Source: Alphaproteobacteria bacterium (GTDB lineage Bacteria; Pseudomonadota; Alphaproteobacteria; Caulobacterales; Caulobacteraceae). Taken from it: a stretch of DNA of 64,000 nucleotides. Shown here piece by piece: positions 49,531 through 58,949 of this stretch. The notes under the pieces were generated by a model. That model had not been told where the DNA came from. It did not search any database and saw only the letters and a list, made by a program, of their open reading frames with translations. Both the position numbers and the translations under genes were made by a program. The DNA is taken from the NCBI GenBank assembly GCA_018826515.1, contig JAHKAM010000021.1:41237-105236 (forward strand), in the 5' to 3' direction. How positions within the stretch are numbered: the stretch's first letter is position 1; each line of letters starts with the position of its first letter.

Positions 49531-50451
49531 ATGTCGCTGTTGCTCGTCGCCGTCGCGGCCCTCTCGCTGCAGACGGCCCCGCAGGATCAGGCGGCCGCCG
49601 CCCTGACCGATCTGCACGCCGCCGCCGCGCGGTCCGACGCGGAGGCCTGGGCCGCCCGTCTGGCCCCGGACCTCGTCTGGGTCGGCAATGAGACGTCGGA
49701 GCGCTGGGATCGCGACGCCTTCCTCGGCTTCGCCGCCCCGGTGTTCGCGCGCGGCGCGGGCTGGGTCTATGCGGCCCGCGAGCGCCATGTGACCCTGGCC
49801 CCCGACCCCTGCGCCTGCGTCGCCTGGTTCGACGAGGTGCTGGACAGCGAAACCTACGGCACGGCCCGGGGGGAGGGGCTGCTGGTCCGCGACGGCGCCG
49901 ACTGGCGCGTGCTGCGCTACGCCCTCAGCTATCCCATCCCCAACGACCTCGCCGGGGCGATGACGACCGAGATCCGCGCCTTCGAGACCGCCACGCCGGT
50001 GATCGACGCCCCCGGCGAGGCCGCCGACACGCCGGAGGAACGGGCCGCCGCGCGCGTGCTCGACGCCCTGCACCGCGAGGCCGCCGAGGCCGACGGGGCG
50101 GCCTATTTCGATCTGTTTGCGCCAGACGCCGTCTACATCGGCACTGATGTCACCGAGCGCTGGTCGATCGCCGAATTCCGCGGCTACGCAGAACCCTATT
50201 TCAACCGCGGCCAGGGCTGGACCTATACGCCCCGGTCCCGGTCGCTGACCCTCGCCCCGCTGGCGTGTCGCTGCGTCGTCTGGTTCGACGAGGCCCTCGA
50301 CAGCGCCTCCTACGGGACGAGCCGGGGCACGGGCGTCGTCGTGCGCGGCGCGGACGGCCGGTGGCGAATCGCCCTCTACGCCCTGACCTTCCCCATCCCC
50401 AACGCCCTGGCGCGGGACATGACCGCCCGGATCCGCGCCGCCGCCGAGTAG
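49531..50451 (+). CDS. Exported protein with two tandem NTF2-like (SnoaL) domains
   Basis: A 306-residue protein with a short signal-like N-terminus (MSLLLVAVAALSLQ). Residues ~22-155 and ~167-306 are clearly duplicated: WVGNETSERWDRDAF matches YIGTDVTERWSIAEF, and both halves hold C-x-C-V-x-WFDE, LDS..YGT.RG and Y.L..PIPN. Each half looks like an NTF2/SnoaL (DUF4440-like) domain. The paired CxC motifs are unusual and could bind metal or form disulfides in the periplasm. No function can be assigned. Confidence 0.75.
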   Translation: MSLLLVAVAALSLQTAPQDQAAAALTDLHAAAARSDAEAWAARLAPDLVWVGNETSERWDRDAFLGFAAPVFARGAGWVYAARERHVTLAPDPCACVAWFDEVLDSETYGTARGEGLLVRDGADWRVLRYALSYPIPNDLAGAMTTEIRAFETATPVIDAPGEAADTPEERAAARVLDALHREAAEADGAAYFDLFAPDAVYIGTDVTERWSIAEFRGYAEPYFNRGQGWTYTPRSRSLTLAPLACRCVVWFDEALDSASYGTSRGTGVVVRGADGRWRIALYALTFPIPNALARDMTARIRAAAE

Positions 50452-50503
50452 ACGGAAAAACGGAACGTATGGCCAACTCCGGCGGGGCGGGCTAACGGAG
50501 GCG

Positions 50504-51235
50504 ATGGATTTCACCGACGACGCCTTCGTCCTGTCCGCCCGCGCCCATGGCGACACCGGGGTGGTCGTCGAACTGCTGACCGAGACGCACGGCCGGCGCG
50601 CCGCCTATGTCGCCGGCGGCGCTTCGCGGCGGATGAAGCCCTTCCTGCAGGCCGGTGCGCGTGTGGTCGCCGACTACAAGGCGCGGACCTCGGACCATCT
50701 CGGCTCGGCCCGGCTGGAGCCGGTGGGGGAGGGCCCCAGCGCCCTGTTCGACGATCCCCTCGCCCTGACCGGCCTCGCCGCCGCCGCCGCCGTGGCCCAG
50801 GGGTCGCTGCCCGAGCGCGAGCCGCATCCCGGCGCCTTCCTGGCCTTCGAGGCCCTGATGAGCGCCTTCGCCCTGCCGGACGTCTGGCCCGCCATCTTCG
50901 TGCGGTTCGAGGCGGGGCTGCTGGAGGATCTCGGCTTCGGGCTGGACCTGTCGCGCTGCGCCGTGAACGGGACGATGGACGACCTGGTCTGGGTCAGTCC
51001 GCGCACCGGCCGCGCCGTCAGCGCCGACGCCGGCGCGCCCTATGCCGACAAGCTGCTGAAACTGCCGCCCTTCATGCTGGGGGCGCAGGCGGGGTTGGGC
51101 GAGGGCGACGTCGGCGCCGGCCTCGACCTCACCGCCCATTTCCTCGAACAGTTCGTCTTCCACCCCCAGAACCGGCCGATTCCGCCCGCGCGGGTGTGGA
51201 TGATCGACAAGCTGCGCGAGGCCGGACGGCTTTAG
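50504..51235 (+). CDS. recO: DNA repair protein RecO
   Basis: Recombination mediator that loads RecA through the RecFOR pathway. The 243-residue protein has the N-terminal OB fold (DDAFVLSARAHGDTGVVVELLTE) and helical C-terminal domain (ARFEAGLLEDLGFGLDLSRCAV-like). The zinc cysteines of some RecO proteins are missing, as is common in alphaproteobacteria. It is followed by parC. Confidence 0.92.
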   Translation: MDFTDDAFVLSARAHGDTGVVVELLTETHGRRAAYVAGGASRRMKPFLQAGARVVADYKARTSDHLGSARLEPVGEGPSALFDDPLALTGLAAAAAVAQGSLPEREPHPGAFLAFEALMSAFALPDVWPAIFVRFEAGLLEDLGFGLDLSRCAVNGTMDDLVWVSPRTGRAVSADAGAPYADKLLKLPPFMLGAQAGLGEGDVGAGLDLTAHFLEQFVFHPQNRPIPPARVWMIDKLREAGRL

Positions 51236-51275
51236 GCGCTAGACTCGACCGTTCAGATTTCCGATTCGGACTCCC

Positions 51276-53477
51276 ATGACCGTTCACACCCCGCCGCCGG
51301 AAGGCGGTCGCATCGTCGACGAACCGATGAGCGAGGCGCTGTCGCGCCGCTATCTGGCCTATGCGCTGTCGACCATCACCAACCGCGCCCTGCCGGACGT
51401 GCGCGACGGCTTCAAGCCGGTGCACCGTCGCATCATGTACGCCATGCACCAGATGCGGCTGAACCCGCAGGCGGCGGCGCGCAAATGCGCCAAGGTCGTC
51501 GGCGAGGTCATGGGCGGCTATCACCCGCACGGCGACGCCTCGATCTATGACGCCCTGGTGCGCCTGGCCCAGGACTTCTCCCAGCGCTATCCGCTGGTCG
51601 ACGGGCAGGGAAACTTCGGCAATATCGACGGCGATAACGCCGCGGCCATGCGCTACACCGAGTGCAAGCTGACCGCCGCCGCCGTCCTGCTGATGGAGGG
51701 CATCGACCAGGACTCGGTGGACTTCAAGGCCACCTACGACGATCAGGACGAGGAGCCGATCGTCCTGCCGGCCGGCTTCCCCAATCTGCTGGCCAACGGC
51801 TCGTCCGGCATCGCCGTCGGCATGGCCACCTCGATCCCGCCGCACAATGTCGGCGAGCTGATCGACGCCTGCCACCTACTGCTGGAACGCCCCGACGCCT
51901 CGACGGAAGAGCTGGCCGGCATCGTCCCGGGTCCGGACTTCCCGACCGGCGGCGTCGCCGTCGAGGGCCACGCCTCCATCCTCGACGCCTATGAGACCGG
52001 CCGCGGGGGCGTCCGCCTGCGCGCCCGCTGGGAGACCGAGGATCTCGGCCGCGGCGTCTGGCGCATCATCGTCACCGAGATGCCCTACCAGGTGCAGAAG
52101 TCGAAACTGATCGCCGACCTCGCCGACCTGATCGAGCACAAGAAGGCGCCCCTGCTGGGCGACGTCCGCGACGAGTCGGCCGAGGATATCCGGCTGGTCA
52201 TCGAGCCCAAGTCCCGCACCGTCGAACCCGAAGTCCTGATGGAGAGCCTGTTCAAGCTCTCCGACCTCGAGATCCGCTTCCCCATCAACATGAACGTGCT
52301 GGACGCGACCGGCACGCCGCGCGTCATGGGGCTGAAGGCCTGTCTGCAGGCCTTCCTCGATCATCGTCGCGAGGTGCTGGTGCGCCGGGCCGGCTGGCGC
52401 ATCGACCGGGTCGAGAAGCGACTGCACCTGCTGGAAGGCCTGCGGATCGTCTTCCTCAACCTCGATGAGGTGATCCGCATCGTCCGCGAGGAAGAACAGC
52501 CCAAGGCCGTCCTGATCGCCCGCTTCGGCCTCTCGGAGCTACAGGCCGACTTCATCCTCGACACCCGGCTGCGCCAGCTGGCGCGGATCGAGGAAATGAC
52601 GATCGAGAACGAATACAAGGCGCTGGCTGACGAACTTGCGGCGCTGCAGTCGCTGTCGTCCTCGCCGGCCAAGCAATGGAAACAGGTCGGCAAGGATCTG
52701 GAGACCGTGCGCAAGGCGCTGGTCTCGCCGCGCCGCACCACCATCGCCGAGGCCGTCGACGCCTCGGCCTTCGTTTCGGTCGAGGCCTTCATCCCGCGCG
52801 AGGCCATCACCGTCATCCTGTCCGAACGCGGCTGGATCCGCGCCGCGAAGGGCAAGGTCGAGGACCCGTCCGAGCTGAAGTTCAAGGAGGGCGACAGCCT
52901 CGCCTTCCTCGTGCCCGGCTATACGACCGACAAGGTCCTGGTCGCCGCCTCGGACGGCCGCATCTTCACCGTCGGCGCCGACAAACTGGCCTCGGGCCGC
53001 GGCCACGGCGAACCGCTGCGGTTGATGATCGATCTCGATGAGAAGGCCGACATCATCAACATCCTGACCCACCAGCCCGGCGGCAAACTGCTGGTGGCGT
53101 CAAGGGCCGGCTACGGCTTCATCGCCCCCGAAGACGAACTGCTGGCCCAGAAGCGCGGCGGCAAACAGGTGCTGAACGGCGAAATGCTGGCCGCTATCCG
53201 CGTGACCGGCGACCACATCGCGGCCATCGGCGACAACATCAAGGCGCTGATCTTCCCGCTGGCCGAACTCCCTGAGATGGGCCGCGGCAAGGGCGTGAAG
53301 CTGCAGAACTACAAACAGGGCGGTCTGGCCGACGTCGCCGTCTTCGACGGCGCCCACGGTCCCGAATGGGTCGACGGCGGCGGCCGGCGCCGCAACTGGC
53401 CCGACTGGAAGGACTGGCTGGGCAAGCGGGCCGGAGCCGGGCGACAGGGCCCCCGCGGACTCAGGAAGTTCCGTTAG
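51276..53477 (+). CDS. parC: DNA topoisomerase IV subunit A
   Basis: DNA-cutting subunit of topoisomerase IV, which decatenates daughter chromosomes. The 733-residue protein has the catalytic Tyr127 in [21 protein letters not shown], and a C-terminal beta-pinwheel that is weaker than GyrA's and lacks the GyrA-box, which favours ParC. The quinolone-contact region reads [10 protein letters not shown] (Ala88, Ser89), where E. coli ParC has HPHGDSACYE. Its stop lies 17 bases inside a convergent gene. Confidence 0.95.
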   Translation: MTVHTPPPEGGRIVDEPMSEALSRRYLAYALSTITNRALPDVRDGFKPVHRRIMYAMHQMRLNPQAAARKCAKVVGEVMGGYHPHGDASIYDALVRLAQDFSQRYPLVDGQGNFGNIDGDNAAAMRYTECKLTAAAVLLMEGIDQDSVDFKATYDDQDEEPIVLPAGFPNLLANGSSGIAVGMATSIPPHNVGELIDACHLLLERPDASTEELAGIVPGPDFPTGGVAVEGHASILDAYETGRGGVRLRARWETEDLGRGVWRIIVTEMPYQVQKSKLIADLADLIEHKKAPLLGDVRDESAEDIRLVIEPKSRTVEPEVLMESLFKLSDLEIRFPINMNVLDATGTPRVMGLKACLQAFLDHRREVLVRRAGWRIDRVEKRLHLLEGLRIVFLNLDEVIRIVREEEQPKAVLIARFGLSELQADFILDTRLRQLARIEEMTIENEYKALADELAALQSLSSSPAKQWKQVGKDLETVRKALVSPRRTTIAEAVDASAFVSVEAFIPREAITVILSERGWIRAAKGKVEDPSELKFKEGDSLAFLVPGYTTDKVLVAASDGRIFTVGADKLASGRGHGEPLRLMIDLDEKADIINILTHQPGGKLLVASRAGYGFIAPEDELLAQKRGGKQVLNGEMLAAIRVTGDHIAAIGDNIKALIFPLAELPEMGRGKGVKLQNYKQGGLADVAVFDGAHGPEWVDGGGRRRNWPDWKDWLGKRAGAGRQGPRGLRKFR

Positions 53478-53874
53478 CCTCGGCCACCCAGCCCTGCGCC
53501 AGACGCAGGCAGGCGTCATGGTCGGCGTTCAGCTGGTCGATGGCGGCGTCGGTCGCCGCCTGATCCCGGGTCTGGGTGATCGATCCGATGGCCTGGCCGG
53601 TGCTCGCCGCAAACGCCTCCGCCAGCTGCGCCTCGGTGAGGCCCAGCGGCTGGGCATAGCCGGTCGCCGCGGTGATGAAGCCGCGTCCGTTGCGGTCCGT
53701 GCGGCTCTTGGCCTCGGCATTGCCGTTGAAGGCGTGAAGCGAGGACACGGCGGCCATGACGCCGGCGCAGCGCATGGCCTGTCCATAGCGTTCCGATGTG
53801 TCCTGGGCGGGCGCGGGCGGCGCGTCCTGACCCGGAATGGCGACGAGAGCGAAGGCCAGAAGCAGTGCGAACAT
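53461..53874 (-). CDS. Hypothetical secreted protein
   Basis: A 137-residue protein with a signal peptide (MFALLLAFALVAIPGQ) and two cysteines (MRCAGVM, HDACLRL) that could form a disulfide. AAGGGA lies six bases before the ATG at 53874. No family recognised. It overlaps the 3' end of parC by 17 bases on the opposite strand. Confidence 0.7.
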   Translation of the reverse strand: MFALLLAFALVAIPGQDAPPAPAQDTSERYGQAMRCAGVMAAVSSLHAFNGNAEAKSRTDRNGRGFITAATGYAQPLGLTEAQLAEAFAASTGQAIGSITQTRDQAATDAAIDQLNADHDACLRLAQGWVAEANGTS

Positions 53875-54024
53875 GGTGGTCCCTTTGATCGCCCGCAGCC
53901 TATCGGGGGCGAACGGGCGCTTCAATCGGTTCCGTCATCCCGGAGAATCCGGGGGTTGCGGCGATTTCACTATCCGGAGGGGCGGACGCGGGCGATACTC
54001 GCCCCCCAGGCCGGAGAAACCGCA

Positions 54025-54603
54025 ATGCTCGTCACCCTGATCGTCATCGCCGTCATCGTCGCCGTCGTGCTGTTCGTCATCGTCGGCGCCTACAACAAGC
54101 TGGTCGCCCTCGACCAGCGCGCCGACCAGTCGTTCGCCGACATCGACGTGCAGTTGAAGCAGCGCCAGGACCTCATCCCCAATCTGGTCGAGACGGTGAA
54201 GGGCTACGCCACGCACGAGCGCGCCACGCTCGACGCCGTCACCCAGGCCCGCGCCGCCGCTGCCGGCGCTACCTCGGTCAATGACAAGGTCCAGGCCGAG
54301 AACATGCTGACCGCGACCCTGGGCCGGCTGTTCGCCGTCGCCGAGGCCTATCCGGACCTCAAGGCCAACACCAACTATCTCGAACTGCAGCGCGAGCTGT
54401 CGGACATCGAGAACAAGCTGGCCGCCGCCCGTCGCTTCTTCAACAGTGCGGTGTCCGAGTTCAACGCCGTGCGCCGTCAGTTCCCGACCGTCCTGTTCGC
54501 CGGCATGGTCGGCTTCGGTTCGGACAAGCCCTTCTTCGACGTGGGCGAGGCCGACCGCGCCGCCATGACCGCCGCGCCGCCCACGGTGAATTTTCAGGCG
54601 TAA
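54025..54603 (+). CDS. LemA family protein
   Basis: Membrane protein with one N-terminal helix (VTLIVIAVIVAVVLFVIVGAYN) and an alpha-helical bundle of the LemA fold (VALDQRADQSFADIDVQLKQRQDLIPNLVETVKGY; NYLELQRELSDIENKLAAARRFFN). The 192 residues match the usual length. The ATG at 54025 follows GGAG; the ORF-track start is far too early. It pairs with an M48 protease 12 bases on, a frequent combination. LemA function remains undefined. Confidence 0.92.
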   Translation: MLVTLIVIAVIVAVVLFVIVGAYNKLVALDQRADQSFADIDVQLKQRQDLIPNLVETVKGYATHERATLDAVTQARAAAAGATSVNDKVQAENMLTATLGRLFAVAEAYPDLKANTNYLELQRELSDIENKLAAARRFFNSAVSEFNAVRRQFPTVLFAGMVGFGSDKPFFDVGEADRAAMTAAPPTVNFQA

Positions 54604-54615
54604 GGGGTCGCATTG

Positions 54616-55647
54616 ATGGGCGCTGTCGGGCTCCAGACCCACATCTGGGCGAACAACACCCGCTCGATCCTGCTGCTGGCCGCCTTTCCCGTGCTGATGA
54701 TCTTCATCATCTACGGGATCCAGCTGGTCATGATGGGCTTCGGCGTCCTGCCCGGGACAGGGAGGGGACTGGGCGACGATATGGCGCTGGCCGCCTCCTG
54801 GCTCGGCGCCACCGTGCCGCTGGCCTTCATCGTCGCGGGCATCTGGTTCGCCATTTCCTATTTCGGCAGCCAGGCCATGATCGACCTGATGACCGGGGCG
54901 CGGAAGGTTGAGAGAAAGTCCGAGCCGGACCTCTACAACCTGCTGGAAAACCTAGCCATCTCACGCGGTCTGCGCACGCCGACCCTGCGCGTCATCGACA
55001 ACGACAGCCTCAACGCCTTCGCCACCGGCCTGCACGAGGGCCAGTACAGCGTCACCGTCACCCGCGGACTGGTGAACACCCTGACCCGGGACGAGCTCGA
55101 GGCGGTGCTGGCCCATGAGCTGACCCACGTCATCAACAAGGATGTACGGACCATGGTGATCGCCTCGATCTTCGCGGGCATCATCAGCGTCATCGCCGAA
55201 CTGGTCTTTCGCGGGCTGATCTATTCCCGCGGCGGCGGACGGCGCGACAACAAGAACGCCATGCCGCTGATCCTGATCGGCCTGGCCTTCGCCGCCGTCG
55301 GCTTCGCCCTTGCCATCGTCATCCGCATGATGCTGTCGCGGACCCGTGAGTACGTCGCCGACGCCGGCGCCGTTGAGCTGACCAAGAACCCGGACGCCAT
55401 GATCTCGGCCCTGCGCAAGGTCGAGGGCCGGTCGTCGCTGAAGGGCCCCGACGAGCTGCAGCAGCTGTTCCTCGACAACCAGCCGGACGGAGTCGGACTG
55501 GAAGGGCTGTTCGCCAGCCACCCGCCGATCCAGAAGCGAATCGACGCGCTGGTGAAGTTCGGCGGCGGTGTGGATCCCGGCGTCTGGTCAGGCGAGCCCG
55601 CCGGGGCGCCCGAAGGTTATGCGACGTCGGTGCCGGCCGCCGGCTGA
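54616..55647 (+). CDS. M48 family metalloprotease, HtpX-like
   Basis: Membrane zinc protease of 343 residues related to HtpX. It has two N-terminal helices, the zinc motif HELTH in AVLAHELTHVINKD, a further two helices (VIASIFAGIISVIAEL onward), and TREYVADAGAVELTKNPDAM supplying the third zinc ligand. Ending in a Gly/Pro tail. Partner lemA lies just upstream. Its last 31 bases overlap the convergent bpt gene. Confidence 0.92.
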   Translation: MGAVGLQTHIWANNTRSILLLAAFPVLMIFIIYGIQLVMMGFGVLPGTGRGLGDDMALAASWLGATVPLAFIVAGIWFAISYFGSQAMIDLMTGARKVERKSEPDLYNLLENLAISRGLRTPTLRVIDNDSLNAFATGLHEGQYSVTVTRGLVNTLTRDELEAVLAHELTHVINKDVRTMVIASIFAGIISVIAELVFRGLIYSRGGGRRDNKNAMPLILIGLAFAAVGFALAIVIRMMLSRTREYVADAGAVELTKNPDAMISALRKVEGRSSLKGPDELQQLFLDNQPDGVGLEGLFASHPPIQKRIDALVKFGGGVDPGVWSGEPAGAPEGYATSVPAAG

Positions 55648-56375
55648 GCCATTCGCTCCCACCCCAGCCTGGTGAGTTGCTCCATCGGGCGGAACTCGGC
55701 CTTGTAGTCCATCTTCCTCGAGCCCCGGACCCAGTAGCCCAGGTAGACGAAGGGCAGGCCGACGGTCGTCGCCTGTCGAACATGGTCGAGAATGGCGAAG
55801 CGGCCGAGGCTGCGCGTCTCCAGCGCCGGATCGAAGAAGCTGTAGACCATGGACAGACCGTCCCCGAGCAGGTCCGTCAGGCAGACGCCGACCAGATCGC
55901 CGGGACCGCCGTCGGGCGAGGGCAGGCGGTATTCGATCAGATGGGTCCGCACCGCCGTGTCCTCGACCATGGCGACATAGTCCAGCCAGCCCATGCCGCT
56001 CATCCCGCCGCCGGGGTGGCGCCCATGCAGGTAGCGGCGCAGCAGATCGAACTGCTCGGTCGTGGCCTCGGCCTCGACAAGGTCGCGGGACAGGTCAGCG
56101 TTACGTTTCAACACCTTGCGCTGGGATCTTGAGAAGCTGAACTCGGCCACAGGGAGGCGGACGGAGACGCAGGCGTCGCAGGCCTCGCAGGCCGGGCGGT
56201 AGGCGATGTTCTGGCTGCGGCGGAAGCCGGCCTGGGTCAGCTCGTCATTGACGTGAACGCCCTCGCTGAAGGGCAGGTTGGCGAACACCTTCCGTTCGGT
56301 CTGACCCGGCAGATAGGGGCAGGGGGCCACGGTGGTCATATAGAAGCGAAGCTGGCGCTGGGGAACGAAGGTCAC
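55617..56375 (-). CDS. bpt: Aspartate/glutamate leucyltransferase
   Basis: N-end rule enzyme that attaches leucine to N-terminal Asp or Glu, marking proteins for ClpS-ClpAP. The 252-residue protein shows CPYLPGQTERKVFANL, YRPACEACDACVSVRLPV (conserved cysteines), FSFSRSQRKVLKRN and FVYLGYWVRGSRKMDYKAEFRP. I use GTG 56375; an ATG at 56339 is an alternative. It is convergent with the M48 gene and upstream of motB on another promoter. Confidence 0.92.
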   Translation of the reverse strand: MTFVPQRQLRFYMTTVAPCPYLPGQTERKVFANLPFSEGVHVNDELTQAGFRRSQNIAYRPACEACDACVSVRLPVAEFSFSRSQRKVLKRNADLSRDLVEAEATTEQFDLLRRYLHGRHPGGGMSGMGWLDYVAMVEDTAVRTHLIEYRLPSPDGGPGDLVGVCLTDLLGDGLSMVYSFFDPALETRSLGRFAILDHVRQATTVGLPFVYLGYWVRGSRKMDYKAEFRPMEQLTRLGWERMAQPAAGTDVA

Positions 56376-56498
56376 GGGCTCAGGTCCGCATCCAATTTCG
56401 CCGATAGTGGGGCAGCCGCTGACGCATGCCCTGATCTGCACAGCCGATATGTCGGGGCGCAAGACCATTCGCCCCACACAAGCATGCAGGGCGCACGC

Positions 56499-57401
56499 TC
56501 ACAGGCTGGTGTCCGTGGGCAGGACCGGGGCCTCGCGAAGCAGGACGATGGCGATGCGGCGGTTGCCGGCCAGGGTGGGATCGTCGGGATACAGCGGGTC
56601 CGAGCCGGCCTTGCCGGAGACCTGATAGACGCGGTCCGCGTCGACGCCGCTGGCCTGAAGGATCAGGCGCGAGGCGTTCGCCCGCGAGGACGACAGGGTC
56701 CAGTCGTTGGGGCCGGTCGCGCGGTTGGAGCCCGGGGCCGCCGAGGTGTGACCGGTGATCGAGATCCGGTTGGGCAACTGGTTGATCACGCGGGAAATCG
56801 TCCGAAGCAGCAACTGGGCGCGGGCGTTGGGGCGGGCGGAATTCTGCTCGAACATCGAGCGACCCTCCTGATCGACCAGCTGGATGCGCAGGCCCTCGGG
56901 CGTCTGGTCGATGATCAGCTGTTTCGACAGCTCGGCCAGTTCGGGCATGGCCTGCATGGCCTGACGGAGCGATTCGGCCGCGGAGCTGAATTCCGCGGCC
57001 TCGCGGCGGGCGATCTCCTCGCGCAGGGCTTCTTCACTGGCGGCGGCGAGGTTCTGGTTCTGGCCGACCTCCTGCGGCGAATCAGCCGGGGCCTCCGGCG
57101 CCAGTTCGGTGATCACGGACTGGGAGCCCTCGCTCTTGGCGCCGTCATCCCCGAGAGAAGTGCCGCCGAGAATGCCGCCGGAACCCGAGGTGGTCGAGGA
57201 CACGCTGGCGGGGGCGAAATACTCCGCGATGCCCCGTTTCTGCTCGGGATCGGTCGTGTTGATCAGCCACATCAGCAGGAAGAAGGCCATCATGGCCGTG
57301 ACGAAGTCGGCGTAGGCGACCTTCCAGGCGCCGCCATGGTGGCCGCCGCCGACGACCTTCTTGACCTTCTTGATCAGGATCGGGCGATCGCTCAGGGACA
57401 T
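56499..57401 (-). CDS. motB: Flagellar motor stator protein MotB
   Basis: Stator subunit that anchors MotA to peptidoglycan and carries the proton-binding Asp. The 300-residue protein starts at 57401; Asp32 lies in AYADFVTAMMAFFLLMWL, the same number as in E. coli. A long linker (Gly/Ser and acidic) leads to a C-terminal OmpA-like peptidoglycan domain (ISITGHTSAAPG ... SSRANASRLILQASGV). MotA is absent nearby; unlinked motA and motB are known in Caulobacter. The ORF extension beyond 57401 is a shadow. Confidence 0.94.
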   Translation of the reverse strand: MSLSDRPILIKKVKKVVGGGHHGGAWKVAYADFVTAMMAFFLLMWLINTTDPEQKRGIAEYFAPASVSSTTSGSGGILGGTSLGDDGAKSEGSQSVITELAPEAPADSPQEVGQNQNLAAASEEALREEIARREAAEFSSAAESLRQAMQAMPELAELSKQLIIDQTPEGLRIQLVDQEGRSMFEQNSARPNARAQLLLRTISRVINQLPNRISITGHTSAAPGSNRATGPNDWTLSSSRANASRLILQASGVDADRVYQVSGKAGSDPLYPDDPTLAGNRRIAIVLLREAPVLPTDTSL

Positions 57402-57515
57402 GGGGACGCGAACCTTTGGCGGAGAACTTGAGGGCAGGGTGGGCGCGTCAAGGTTAAGGCCGCGTTTCCCATGTCGCGCCTTGCCGCGAAGCGGGGGGTC
57501 GCCTAGTCGTCGGAC

Positions 57516-58013
57516 GTGAGCACCTCCGATCCCGCCGTCCTCGACCTCGCCGCCTATCGCCGGGCGCTGGGCGGATTCGCGACCGGGGTCTGTGTTGTGA
57601 CCGCCCACACGCCGGACGGACCGTTCGGCATCACCGTCAACTCCTTCACCTCCGTGTCGCTAAATCCGCCGCTGGTGCTCTGGTGTCTCGACCGCGGTTC
57701 CGACCGGCACGACGCCTTTGCCGGCGCCGACCGGTTCGCGGTCCACATGCTGCCGGTCGAGGACCGCGAGATGTCGGACCGGTTCGCCTGGGGCGTCTGC
57801 CGTCTGTCGACCGAAGAGTTCGACAGTTCCAGCGCCGAACCGCCGCGCCTGAAGAACGCCCTGACCCGGCTGGACTGTATCGCCGCGGACCGGATCATCA
57901 TGGGCGATCACCTGACCATCATCGGCGCCGTGCAGGGTTTCGAGACCCGGCCCGGAGCCGGCTTGACCTATTTCCGTGGACGCTACGGCGTCGCCGAGGA
58001 GCCCGAAACATGA
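57516..58013 (+). CDS. Flavin reductase family protein
   Basis: FMN-binding split-barrel flavin reductase of 165 residues. Typical parts are RRALGGFATGVCVVTAHTPDGPFGITVNSFTSVSLNPPLVLWCLD, SDRFAWG and HLTIIGAVQGFE...LTYFRGRYG. Such enzymes supply reduced flavin to two-component monooxygenases, none of which is visible here. The GTG start is divergent from motB. It overlaps the dehydrogenase gene at its stop. Confidence 0.9.
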   Translation: MSTSDPAVLDLAAYRRALGGFATGVCVVTAHTPDGPFGITVNSFTSVSLNPPLVLWCLDRGSDRHDAFAGADRFAVHMLPVEDREMSDRFAWGVCRLSTEEFDSSSAEPPRLKNALTRLDCIAADRIIMGDHLTIIGAVQGFETRPGAGLTYFRGRYGVAEEPET

Positions 58014-58879
58014 AGATCGGTTTCGTGGGGCTGGGCGTCATGGGCGCGCCGATGGGGCGGCATCTGGTTCAGGCGGGGCATGAGGTCGCCGGTTTCAACC
58101 GATCGCCCGACAAGGCGCGTGACTGGGCCGCCGCGACCGGCGGCCGGTTCGCCGCCACGGTCGCCGAGGCCGCGGGGGGCGCCGAACTGCTCGTCCTCTG
58201 CGTCGGCAATGACGACGACGTGCGCCAGGTCACGGGCGAGGGCCTGTCGCATCTGGCGGCCGGCGCCGTGATCGTCGATCACACCACGACCTCGGCGAAG
58301 GTCGCGCGCGAGATGGCCGGCCTGGCGACGGGACAGGGGTCAGCCTTCATCGATGCGCCTGTCTCGGGCGGACAGGCCGGGGCGGAGAACGGTCAGCTCA
58401 GCGTCATGGCCGGGGGCGATGCGGCGGCGCTGGCGCGGGTCGAGCCGGTGCTGATGTCCTATGCCAAGGCCGTGAAACACATGGGCCCGTCGGGGTCCGG
58501 CCAACTGACCAAGATGGTCAACCAGATCGCCATCGCCGGCGTGGTGCAGGGCCTGGCCGAGGCCGTGCATTTCGCGCAGTCCGCCGGGCTCGACACAGAC
58601 GCGGCCTATGACGCCATCTCCAAGGGAGCGGCGCAGTCGTGGCAGATGGACAACCGCTGGAAGACGGCGGCGCGGCGCGAGTTCGACTTCGGCTTCGCGG
58701 TCGACTGGATGCGCAAGGACCTGGGGCTGGTGCTGGATGAAGCGCGGGCCAACGGGGCGCATCTGTCGCTGACGGCGCTGGTCGACCAGTTCTATTCCGA
58801 GGTGCAGTCCATGGGCGGATCGCGATGGGACACCTCCAGCCTGGCGGCGCGACTGCAGGACCGGACGCCGGGACGCTGA
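58010..58879 (+). CDS. NAD(P)-dependent 3-hydroxyisobutyrate dehydrogenase-type enzyme
   Basis: Beta-hydroxyacid dehydrogenase of 289 residues. It has the Rossmann motif IGFVGLGVMGAPMGRHLVQAGH, DAPVSGGQAGAENGQLSVMAGG (substrate region) and the catalytic Lys in LTKMVNQIA. Candidates include 3-hydroxyisobutyrate, tartronate semialdehyde or succinic semialdehyde reduction; sequence alone does not decide. The ATGA overlap couples it to the flavin reductase. Confidence 0.9.
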   Translation: MKIGFVGLGVMGAPMGRHLVQAGHEVAGFNRSPDKARDWAAATGGRFAATVAEAAGGAELLVLCVGNDDDVRQVTGEGLSHLAAGAVIVDHTTTSAKVAREMAGLATGQGSAFIDAPVSGGQAGAENGQLSVMAGGDAAALARVEPVLMSYAKAVKHMGPSGSGQLTKMVNQIAIAGVVQGLAEAVHFAQSAGLDTDAAYDAISKGAAQSWQMDNRWKTAARREFDFGFAVDWMRKDLGLVLDEARANGAHLSLTALVDQFYSEVQSMGGSRWDTSSLAARLQDRTPGR

Positions 58880-58949
58880 GACCCGGCATCCTCTGATTTC
58901 ACATAATATATCTTATGCGCACCGCTGACGCCAGATCGCACCGGCCGGA

